Shown here: one piece after another, positions 15,856-22,701 of the stretch
How positions within the stretch are numbered: the stretch's first letter is position 1
How the letters are laid out: every line of letters starts with the position of its first letter
From: Nocardia wallacei
GTDB taxonomy: Bacteria; Actinomycetota; Actinomycetes; Mycobacteriales; Mycobacteriaceae
DNA: 39,944 nucleotides
NCBI RefSeq assembly: GCF_029868745.1
Contig: NZ_JARWOP010000036.1
Location: 1-39,944, forward strand
Direction of reading: 5' to 3'
Translations under genes and position numbers: made by a program
Notes under the pieces: model-generated
Database searches by the model: none
What the model saw: the letters and a program-made list of their open reading frames with translations, nothing else
What the model was told of the DNA's origin: nothing

Positions 15856-18027
15856 ATGTTCGCACGGCTGGGCGCTCTGGTCGTTCATCACCCGTGGAAG
15901 ACGATCGGCCTCTGGGTGCTGATCGTGATAGCGGTCGTCGCGACCGCACCGAAATTGACCTCGACCACCGACCAATCCGATTTCCTGCCATCGCATTACG
16001 AGTCGATCCAGGCCATGCAGGCGCAGGAGCGGGCGTTCCCGCAAAGCTCCGCCCCGGCGGCGATCCTGGTGTTCGAGCGTTCCGACGGCACGCCGCTCAC
16101 CGACGCCGATGCGGCCGCGGTGCAGGCGATCACGACCGAACTCGACGCCGCGCACATCGCGAACGTCACCGCGCTCGCGGCGGCGCCACCGTCGGACAAC
16201 CGGCTGGTCCAGATCGCGGCCGTGCAGATGGCCAAGGTGACCAGCGCCTCCGACACGCGCCAGAGCGACGCGGTGCGGGACCTGCGTGTTGCCTTGCACG
16301 CCAAGGTGGAGAAGACCGACCTGCGGGCCGGTGTCACCGGTCAGGCCGCGCAGGCCCTCGACGCCACCGAGTCGTCGGAGAAGGGCCTGACGATCATTGG
16401 CATCGCCACCATCCTGCTGATTCTGGTGCTGCTGCTGGTGATCTTCCGCAGCCCGGTGATCGCGCTGCTGCCCATCGTCGTGATCGGCGCGATGACCGGC
16501 GTGGTGAACGGGCTGATCGCCTGGGTGAGTAAGGCTTTCGATCTGAAGATCGACAGTTCGGTGACGTCGATCCTGATCGTGGTGCTCTACGGCGTCGGCA
16601 CCGACTACATCCTGTTCCTGATGTTCCGCTTCCGGGAACGGTTGCGGGCCGGGGAGGATCCGAAGACGGCCATGGTCAACGCGGTCACCCGCGTCGGCGA
16701 GGCGATCACGTCCGCCGCGGGCGCGGTCATCATCGCCTTCATGGCGCTGACGCTGTCGACGCTGGGGATGTTCCGATCGCTGGGACCGGCGCTGGCGATC
16801 GCGGTCGCGGTGGCGCTGCTGGCCGGGCTGACGCTGGTGCCCGCGATCGTTTCGCTGTTGGGCACCAAGGTATTCTGGCCGTCCAAGGCCTGGCGGACCG
16901 AGCCGAAGGGCGCCCGGTTCGCGGCGCTCGGACGCGGACTCGGCAAGCGGCCCGCGGTGTACGCGGCGGTGTCCGGCGGTCTGCTGGTGGTGCTGGGCCT
17001 GTTCGCCATCGGCTTCAATCCGACCTTCGACCTCACCTCGGGCTCCACCTCGAACGCGTCCGAATCCGTCATCTACAGCAAGGAATTGCTCAAAGGCCTG
17101 CCCGCCGGCGTCACCCAGCCGTCGGACGTGCTGCTGCAATCGTCCGGCGGACTGAGCGACGAGCAACTGGCGTCGTACCGTACGGCGCTGGCGGGCGTGC
17201 CGGGAGTGGGCCAGGTCGCGGAACCCGTTCGGTCGCAAGACGGTTCGGTCGCCCACTACCAGGTCACCCTGGCCTCGGCGCCGGAGTCCGATGCTGCCCT
17301 CGACACCGTCAAGGGCCCACTGCGCGATACGGCGCACGCGGCCGCACCGCCCGGCACGACGGCGGCGGTCGGCGGCATGACCGCGGTCTTCGTCGACTTC
17401 CAGGCCGCGATGAACCACGACTACACCATCGTGTTCCCGGTGGCCGCGGTGCTGATCATGGTGGTGCTGGGCCTGCTGCTGCGCAGCCTGGTCGCGCCGT
17501 GGTACCTGCTGCTCTCGGTGTTCCTGGGCTTCGCGGCCACGCTGGGCGCCTCGGTGCTGGTGTTCCAGCACATGCGGGGCGAATCGGGGCTGATCTTCAC
17601 GCTGCCGCTCATCATGTACCTGTTCGTGGTCGCGCTCGGCACCGACTACAACATCCTGATGGTGGCCCGGTTGCGCGAGGAGGCCCGGGAGGGCAACGAT
17701 CCCCGGCAGTCGGCGGCGCTGGCCGTGCGGCACACCGGCCCCACCATCGCCGCGGCGGGCGTCATCCTGGCCGGCACCTTCGCCTCGATGATGTTGGCGG
17801 GCAACACCGTACTGTCGGAGATGGGCTTCGCGATCTCGGTCGGCATCGCGATCGCGGCATTCGTGATGGCGATGTTCTTCACGCCCGCGCTCACCGCGTT
17901 GATCGGCCGGCGAGCCTGGTGGCCGGGACACGGGGACACAGGTCCCGCGAAACCTGCTGTGGCGCAAGCGTCCACGGGTGACCACGACGGCCAACCACAG
18001 CTGTTGTCGCGCCGGGACGGCAGGTGA
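15856..18027 (+). CDS. MMPL-family RND transporter
   Basis: 723 residues, a standard size for two-repeat MMPL/YdfJ-type proteins. The start ATG follows GGAAAGGATC. An N-terminal helix (residues 14-36) precedes a periplasmic domain with TTDQSDFLPSHYESI; five membrane segments follow from about 175. The second half repeats the plan. Both proton-relay motifs are present: GTDYILFLMFRFRERLR and GTDYNILMVARLREEAR. Such proteins use the proton gradient to export lipids, siderophores or drugs across the inner membrane. The pairing with an EXLDI gene and an operator suggests a regulated efflux function; the cargo is unknown. The last 30 residues are an unstructured cytoplasmic tail. Confidence 0.93.
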   Translation: MFARLGALVVHHPWKTIGLWVLIVIAVVATAPKLTSTTDQSDFLPSHYESIQAMQAQERAFPQSSAPAAILVFERSDGTPLTDADAAAVQAITTELDAAHIANVTALAAAPPSDNRLVQIAAVQMAKVTSASDTRQSDAVRDLRVALHAKVEKTDLRAGVTGQAAQALDATESSEKGLTIIGIATILLILVLLLVIFRSPVIALLPIVVIGAMTGVVNGLIAWVSKAFDLKIDSSVTSILIVVLYGVGTDYILFLMFRFRERLRAGEDPKTAMVNAVTRVGEAITSAAGAVIIAFMALTLSTLGMFRSLGPALAIAVAVALLAGLTLVPAIVSLLGTKVFWPSKAWRTEPKGARFAALGRGLGKRPAVYAAVSGGLLVVLGLFAIGFNPTFDLTSGSTSNASESVIYSKELLKGLPAGVTQPSDVLLQSSGGLSDEQLASYRTALAGVPGVGQVAEPVRSQDGSVAHYQVTLASAPESDAALDTVKGPLRDTAHAAAPPGTTAAVGGMTAVFVDFQAAMNHDYTIVFPVAAVLIMVVLGLLLRSLVAPWYLLLSVFLGFAATLGASVLVFQHMRGESGLIFTLPLIMYLFVVALGTDYNILMVARLREEAREGNDPRQSAALAVRHTGPTIAAAGVILAGTFASMMLAGNTVLSEMGFAISVGIAIAAFVMAMFFTPALTALIGRRAWWPGHGDTGPAKPAVAQASTGDHDGQPQLLSRRDGR

Positions 18028-18040
18028 GGGTATAGCCGGA

Positions 18041-18076
18041 GGGGTCGTCCGCTCGGAATTCCGAGTGGGCGACCCC
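18041..18076. terminator. Bidirectional terminator hairpin
   Basis: GGGGTCG...CGACCCC encloses an inner stem (CTCGG-AATT-CCGAG, with G-U pairs joining the two parts). The 36-nt sequence folds into a nearly continuous 16-bp stem with an AATT loop. It sits between the convergent MMPL and small membrane-protein genes and can serve both. Confidence 0.8.
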
Positions 18077-18088
18077 GCTCCCGTGACA

Positions 18089-18712
18089 TCAGTACTGCTG
18101 CGGCGGCGGACCCGCCCGATACCCCCAGCCGCCCGCCGCGGCGATCCTTCGCTTGCTCGAACCACGTTTCACCGCAACGACAATGAGCACGACGACCCCG
18201 AGCACGACACCCGCCGCACCGATACCCAGGGCAAGGACGATGGTCGATGCCAGCGAGGTCCCGATGCCGCGCCCGATCGCCGCGGTAACGCCCGAGTCAC
18301 CCTGCGTCACTACGTGATACGTGCCCGGCCGGGCCGCATCGAACGAAAAGCCCGCTCGCCCTTCATGTCCGCCGAAGCCGTAGGTCAGCGCCGACGAGTA
18401 GTCTGCCAGCGGCACCGAAGCGCCGTCGGGGCCGAGGAGCTGCACGTTGACATTGCCCCGGAAAACCCGGGAGGAGGCGTTCGGGTACTCGAAATACACC
18501 GTGTACCCGCCGGTTTCGGTGATCCGCACGTCCGCCGATCCCGGCACCTGTACCCGCTGAAAGCCGTCGACCCGGTCGGACATGTGCACGAAGCCGACCA
18601 AGGCGACGACGACGGCCCCGGCTATCCCCGCGACGACGAGCAGCGCGGCCAGCGCGTACCAGCGGCTGGACGGGGTGACACGTTCGGGCGCTGACGGGTG
18701 TGGTTGCGACAT
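18089..18712 (-). CDS. Two-helix membrane protein with extracytoplasmic domain, function unknown
   Basis: 207 residues. A first membrane helix (about 18-43, WYALAALLVVAGIAGAVVVALVGF) is followed by a beta-rich domain of about 100 residues (DVRITETGGYTVYFEYP, then GNVNVQLLGPDGASVPL and RPGTYHVVTQGDS). A second helix lies near 155-182 and a basic, Pro/Gln-rich tail follows. The domain looks like a small beta-sandwich exposed outside the cell, a layout common in uncharacterised actinobacterial proteins. It lies 71 bp downstream of the pseudouridine synthase gene. No specific role can be assigned. Confidence 0.75.
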   Translation of the reverse strand: MSQPHPSAPERVTPSSRWYALAALLVVAGIAGAVVVALVGFVHMSDRVDGFQRVQVPGSADVRITETGGYTVYFEYPNASSRVFRGNVNVQLLGPDGASVPLADYSSALTYGFGGHEGRAGFSFDAARPGTYHVVTQGDSGVTAAIGRGIGTSLASTIVLALGIGAAGVVLGVVVLIVVAVKRGSSKRRIAAAGGWGYRAGPPPQQY

Positions 18713-18783
18713 GCTGGACTCCTCCGCTTCGGCTCCGACGATTCAACCACCGAGGTCCGCGCGGGAGAGGGTGGCGGGGTTGC

Positions 18784-19713
18784 TCATCCCGCCCAGCCGT
18801 CCGGGTCGGTCCAGGCCTGAAGGGATCGGGTGGTGGCGAAGCGGCGGTCCTCACGGGTGATCGGATCGGTGAATTCCAGTGTGGTGGCGAGCAGTTGGAG
18901 CGGGCGGGTGAAGTCGTCGACGGCGCGGTCGGTGAGTTCGGGGTAGAAGTCGTCACCGAGGATGGGGATGCCGAGGCCGTTCATGTGCAGGCGCAGCTGG
19001 TGGGTGCGGCCGGTGTGCGGGGTCAGGCGGTAGCGGCCCAGGCCGTCACGGTGCTCGATCAGCTCCACCAGCGTCTCGGCGTTCGGTTCGCCGTCCACCT
19101 CGAAGGCCTGGAGAATGTTGCGTTCCTTGACGATTCGGCTGCGAACGGTGCGGGGAAGCGTGAGCGCCGGATCGTATCGGGCGATCGCCTCGTACCGCTT
19201 GTGCACGCGGCGGTGGTGGAACAGGGTCTGGTAGGCGCCGCGGCGAGCCGGATCGATCACGAACAGCACCAGTCCCGCGGTGGCCCGGTCGAGCCGGTGC
19301 GCGGGGATCAGATCCGGCAGGTCCAGCTCCCGCCGCAGTCGTACCAGCGCGGTCTGCAGGATGTGCTGTCCGCGCGGGATGGTGGACAGGAAGTGCGGTT
19401 TGTCGACCACGAGCAGGGTGTCGTCGCGGTGCACGATCGTGATCTCGAACGGGACGTCGGTCTCCTGCGGCAGGTCCCGGTGGAACCACACGGCCCCGCC
19501 CGGCAGGTACGGCGCGTCCGGCGCGATCGGCCCGTCCAGATCGACGATGCCGCCCGCCGCCAGCAATTCATCGATGCGCGCGGCGGGCACCCGGGGCAGC
19601 CGCTCCACGAGATGGTCGCGGATCGTCGCCCAGGCCCCTTCCTCCGGCAGCCGCAGCCGCGCCGGATCCAATCCGTGCCGCTTCGGGAGCGGCGGCTGCT
19701 GCCTGCGTCGCAC
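18784..19713 (-). CDS. RluA-family pseudouridine synthase
   Basis: 309 residues. The catalytic motif HRLDRATAG (139-147, Asp142 as the nucleophile) defines the RluA/RsuA-type fold. VVDKPHFLSTIPRG, KRYEAIARY and the terminal block TGRTHQLRLHMNGLGIPILG are all present and in order. It should isomerise uridine to pseudouridine in rRNA or tRNA; the target cannot be told from sequence. An S4-like N-terminal part (ATIRDHLVERLPRVPAARI) precedes the catalytic domain. The start is MRRRQQPPLPK at 19713. The neighbouring minus-strand genes appear unrelated. Confidence 0.92.
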   Translation of the reverse strand: MRRRQQPPLPKRHGLDPARLRLPEEGAWATIRDHLVERLPRVPAARIDELLAAGGIVDLDGPIAPDAPYLPGGAVWFHRDLPQETDVPFEITIVHRDDTLLVVDKPHFLSTIPRGQHILQTALVRLRRELDLPDLIPAHRLDRATAGLVLFVIDPARRGAYQTLFHHRRVHKRYEAIARYDPALTLPRTVRSRIVKERNILQAFEVDGEPNAETLVELIEHRDGLGRYRLTPHTGRTHQLRLHMNGLGIPILGDDFYPELTDRAVDDFTRPLQLLATTLEFTDPITREDRRFATTRSLQAWTDPDGWAG

Positions 19714-19755
19714 AAGTCGACCCTAGCGGGCCGAGCCGGCCGCAAGCATGCGAAA

Positions 19756-19787
19756 GCCCTGAGCGCGGGCGGTTCCGCGCTCAGGGC
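19756..19787 (-). terminator. Terminator hairpin of the MTB12-like gene
   Basis: GCCCTGAGCGCGG (19756-19768) and CCGCGCTCAGGGC (19775-19787) form a perfect 13-bp stem with a 6-nt loop. On the minus strand it begins 10 bp after the stop of the secreted-protein gene. It also separates that gene from the pseudouridine synthase gene. Confidence 0.85.
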
Positions 19788-19797
19788 CGGGTGCGGA

Positions 19798-20274
19798 CTA
19801 GACCGTGCAGGGCTGGTTCGCGTAGTAGGCGATGGTGCACTCGGATTCGCGGGTCAGCTTCCAGTTGCCGTCGATCTCCTTCCACGACAACTCCATGAAC
19901 ATCGCGTCGAAGCCGGGGACGTTGACCTGCAGGTTGTGGGTGAGCCGGTCGCCGTCGACGTTGACCGGACCGACGGCCTGCCACTGGAAGCCCGGCACGC
20001 TGTCCATCACGCCGCCGACATTGTCCACCAGCGGCAGTCCGGCCTCGCCCGCCTCCAGTTCGTTGGCCCGGGCCGAGCGCGAGGCGCCCGGGTTCAGGAT
20101 CAGCTGGAGCTTGCTCTGCAGCTGACCGACGCCGGGTGCGGCGGCGTGCACGGGAGCGATGACAGGGGCGGCCAAGGCCGGGCCCGCGGTCGCGGCTCCA
20201 CCGACGAAAACAGCCGCGGCCAGGGAGAACGCCGCCACGGCACGGGAGGAGATGTTGAGCATGGGCATATCCAA
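19798..20274 (-). CDS. Secreted low-molecular-weight antigen (MTB12)-like protein
   Basis: 158 residues from the first of three closely spaced Met codons (20274, 20268, 20262). Residues 1-35 are a Sec-type signal peptide: a short N-region, a hydrophobic core AVAAFSLAAAVFVGGAATA, then an AxA-type cleavage near ALAAP. The mature part starts with Gln/Leu-rich helix (GVGQLQSKLQLIL), then NPGASRSARANELEAGEAGL and a beta-rich end with two Cys (SECTIAYYANQPC). This layout matches, from memory, the MTB12 family of mycobacterial and nocardial secreted antigens, function unknown. It is divergent from the siderophore hydroxylase gene and shares a promoter region with an IdeR-like box. Confidence 0.72.
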   Translation of the reverse strand: MDMPMLNISSRAVAAFSLAAAVFVGGAATAGPALAAPVIAPVHAAAPGVGQLQSKLQLILNPGASRSARANELEAGEAGLPLVDNVGGVMDSVPGFQWQAVGPVNVDGDRLTHNLQVNVPGFDAMFMELSWKEIDGNWKLTRESECTIAYYANQPCTV

Positions 20275-20341
20275 TCTCTAACGGGACCGTCGGTGTCGTC
20301 CGTCTCGGCTCTTGCGGAAGGACTGGCACCACAGTGCAATA

Positions 20342-20360
20342 TAAGGTAAGCCTATGCAAA
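20342..20360. promoter_or_regulatory. IdeR-like iron box 1
   Basis: Read on the minus strand, TTTGCATAGGCTTACCTTA matches 14 of 19 positions of the actinobacterial IdeR/DtxR consensus TTAGGTTAGGCTAACCTAA (consensus from memory). It lies 50 bp before the hydroxylase start and 70 bp before the divergent MTB12-like gene, so it may control one or both. It is the weakest of the three boxes. Confidence 0.6.
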
Positions 20361-20409
20361 GGTCAGCCTCCGGGCGGCCCCTTGATCTGTGCAGCTGAAC
20401 GGAGAGCCA

Positions 20410-21699
20410 GTGGAAACGCTTCTCGTGGTCGGAGCCGGGCCGAAAGCGATGGCCGTCGCGGCCAAGGCGCGGGTACTGCGGGAGCTGGGTCTGCCGGCTC
20501 CGCGTGTGGTGGTCGTGGAATCGCATACGGTGGGCGGGAATTGGCTGCCCAGCGGCGGCTGGACCGACGGACAGCATCGGCTGGGCACCGGCCCGGAGAA
20601 GGACGTCGGCTTCCCCTACCGCTCGACCTGGGCGCGCGGGCACAACCGCGCGATCGATCAGGCGATGATCGCCTACAGCTGGACCTCGTTCCTGGTCGAG
20701 GGCGGCACCTATGCCGAATGGATCGACCGCGGCCGCCCCAGTCCGCACCATCACGTGTGGGCGAAATACCTGCAATGGGTCGCCCGCAAGGCCGAGGTCG
20801 AATTGGTCACCGGCACGGTGCGGAGCATCCGCGCGGCCGCCGACGGCTGGCTGGTCTCGGTGGCCGATTCCGACGGCACGCTCATCGAGATCGACACCGA
20901 TCGGCTGATGATCACGGGTCCCGGCAACAGTCGGCGCGCGCTGGCGGACCATCCGAAAGTGCTGAGTATCGCCGAGTTCTGGGATCTGGCCGGGAAGCGG
21001 CGGCTGCCGGCCTCCTCGCGCGCCGCGGTCATCGGCGGCGGTGAGACGGCCGGGTCGGCGGTGGACGAACTCGTACACCACGACGTCCTCACCGTCTCGG
21101 TGATCTCGCCCGCGGCCACCATCTACACCCGCGGCGAGAGCTTCTTCGAGAACGCGCTGTTCAGCGATCCGGCCAAGTGGCGGGCGCTGAGCCTGCAGGA
21201 GCGCCGCGACGTCATCCGCCGCACCGATCGCGGGGTGTTCTCGGTGCGGGTGCAGGAGAATGTGCTGGGCGACAACCGGGTTCATCATCTGCAGGGCCGG
21301 GTGGTGCGGGTGGCCGAGCAGGGCGACGGCGTGGCGCTGACGCTGCGCAACGAGTTACGCCCCGATCAGGTGCACACCTTCGACCTAGTGGTCGACGCGA
21401 CCGGCGGTCAGCCGCTGTGGTTCCTGGAACTGTTCGACGCCGATGCCGCGGACCTGGTGGAGCTGGCGGTGGGCGGCCCGATCACGCAGGCGCGGCTGGA
21501 GGCCTCCATCGGCCACGACCTGGCGGTCGACGGGCTGGAGTCGAAGTTGTATCTGCCGAATCTCGCGGGCCTGGCACAGGGGCCCGGATTCCCGAATCTC
21601 AGTTGCCTGGGCGAACTTTCGGACCGCGTGCTCGGCGGTGTGCCGGCGCGGTCGATGGTCGGCGCGGCCCGTGGTGGCGAAGCGCACCGACCGGTCTGA
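20410..21699 (+). CDS. L-lysine/L-ornithine N-monooxygenase (MbtG-like), siderophore hydroxylase
   Basis: 429 residues from a GTG start behind GGAGAG; an upstream in-frame ATG at 20389 adds seven residues. An FAD motif (VVGAGPKA, 7-14), the block SGGWTDGQHRLGTGPEKDVGFPYRS (48-72) and a second nucleotide motif GGGETAG (209-215) are shared with mycobacterial MbtG, whose sequence I recall closely. The substrate-domain end GPGFPNLSCLGELSDRVLG is also alike. The enzyme uses FAD, NADPH and O2 to hydroxylate the side-chain amine of Lys or Orn, giving a hydroxamate precursor. Which of the two it uses cannot be told. It starts the siderophore region behind IdeR box 1. Confidence 0.92.
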   Translation: METLLVVGAGPKAMAVAAKARVLRELGLPAPRVVVVESHTVGGNWLPSGGWTDGQHRLGTGPEKDVGFPYRSTWARGHNRAIDQAMIAYSWTSFLVEGGTYAEWIDRGRPSPHHHVWAKYLQWVARKAEVELVTGTVRSIRAAADGWLVSVADSDGTLIEIDTDRLMITGPGNSRRALADHPKVLSIAEFWDLAGKRRLPASSRAAVIGGGETAGSAVDELVHHDVLTVSVISPAATIYTRGESFFENALFSDPAKWRALSLQERRDVIRRTDRGVFSVRVQENVLGDNRVHHLQGRVVRVAEQGDGVALTLRNELRPDQVHTFDLVVDATGGQPLWFLELFDADAADLVELAVGGPITQARLEASIGHDLAVDGLESKLYLPNLAGLAQGPGFPNLSCLGELSDRVLGGVPARSMVGAARGGEAHRPV

Positions 21700-21714
21700 C
21701 CGTCGATAATGTCG

Positions 21715-21733
21715 CTAGGCTAGGCTACCCTTA
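21715..21733 (+). promoter_or_regulatory. IdeR-like iron box 2
   Basis: CTAGGCTAGGCTACCCTTA matches 15 of 19 positions of the IdeR/DtxR consensus. A possible -10, GATAAT (21705-21710), lies just before it, so bound IdeR would cover the transcription start. It heads the formyltransferase-NRPS unit, separating it from the hydroxylase gene that ends 15 bp earlier. Confidence 0.75.
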
Positions 21734-21759
21734 GTTTTTCGAGAATGAGGTTGGGTTTC

Positions 21760-22701
21760 ATGCGTATCGTGTCGTTCGGCTTTCAGACCTGGGGCCGCAA
21801 AACGCTACAGGCTCTGATCGACTCCGAGCACGAGGTGGTGCTCGCGGTCACCCACCCGGCCAGCGAGCACGCCTACAAGGGCATCTGGTCCGATTCGGTC
21901 GAGGAACTGGCTCGCGAGCACGGCATCCCGGTGCATCTGACCGAGCGCGCCGACGCCGAGACCATCGACCTGGTGAAGCGGGCCGAGCCGGACGTCATCG
22001 TGGTGAACAGCTGGTACACCTGGATGCCGCGGGAGCTGTACGCCATGCCGCCGCACGGCACGCTGAACCTGCACGACTCGCTGCTGCCGAAGTTCACCGG
22101 CTTCTCGCCGGTGTTGTGGGCCCTGATCAGCGGTGAGTCCGAATTCGGGCTGACCGTGCACCGAATGGACGAGGGCCTGGACTCCGGCGACATCCTGGTG
22201 CAGCGGTCGCTGCCGATCGGCCCCGACGCCACCGGAACCGAATTGGTGCTGGCGGGCCTGGAACTCATTCCGGGTGTGCTGGAGGAGGCGCTGACCGCCC
22301 TCGACTCCGGTACCGCGCAGTGGCGGCCGCAGCCCAAGTCCGAGCGCACCTACTTCCACAAGCGCTCCGAGCGGGACAGCCGCATCGACTGGCATTGGGA
22401 CGCAGTCGATCTCGAGCGTTTCGTGCGGGCGCTGTCGGACCCGTACCCGCGGGCGTTCTCCTACTATCGCGGCGAGAAGGTCGAGATCATCGCCTCGACG
22501 CTGTCCGAGGCGCGCTACGGCGGCACCCCGGGCCGCGTGGTGGTCGTGGAGGGCGGCGGCGTCGTGGTCTGCGGTCCGGACGCGCACCGCGGGCGCAACC
22601 GCGGCCTGCTGATCACCCGGGTCCGCACCGCCGACGGGCAGGAACACGACGCGGCCGAATTCTTCGCCCGCGGAGGCTATCTCGCCGACGCACCGGCATG
22701 A
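21760..22701 (+). CDS. N-hydroxy-ornithine/lysine formyltransferase (CchA/FxbA type)
   Basis: 313 residues from the ATG at 21760 (MRIVSFGFQTWGR); an ATG at 21745 in frame is less likely. The fold is that of methionyl-tRNA and GAR formyltransferases. The catalytic triad is N103, H105 and D141, with the block NLHDSLLPKFTGFSPVLWAL and GLDSGDILVQ, at the correct 36-residue His-Asp spacing. The C-terminal part (SRIDWHW, then FVRALSDPYPRAFSYYRG) resembles siderophore formyltransferases of coelichelin-type clusters, from memory. It should transfer formyl from N10-formyl-tetrahydrofolate to the hydroxylated side-chain amine made by the neighbouring monooxygenase. The stop overlaps the NRPS start as ATGA. 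Confidence 0.9.
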   Translation: MRIVSFGFQTWGRKTLQALIDSEHEVVLAVTHPASEHAYKGIWSDSVEELAREHGIPVHLTERADAETIDLVKRAEPDVIVVNSWYTWMPRELYAMPPHGTLNLHDSLLPKFTGFSPVLWALISGESEFGLTVHRMDEGLDSGDILVQRSLPIGPDATGTELVLAGLELIPGVLEEALTALDSGTAQWRPQPKSERTYFHKRSERDSRIDWHWDAVDLERFVRALSDPYPRAFSYYRGEKVEIIASTLSEARYGGTPGRVVVVEGGGVVVCGPDAHRGRNRGLLITRVRTADGQEHDAAEFFARGGYLADAPA

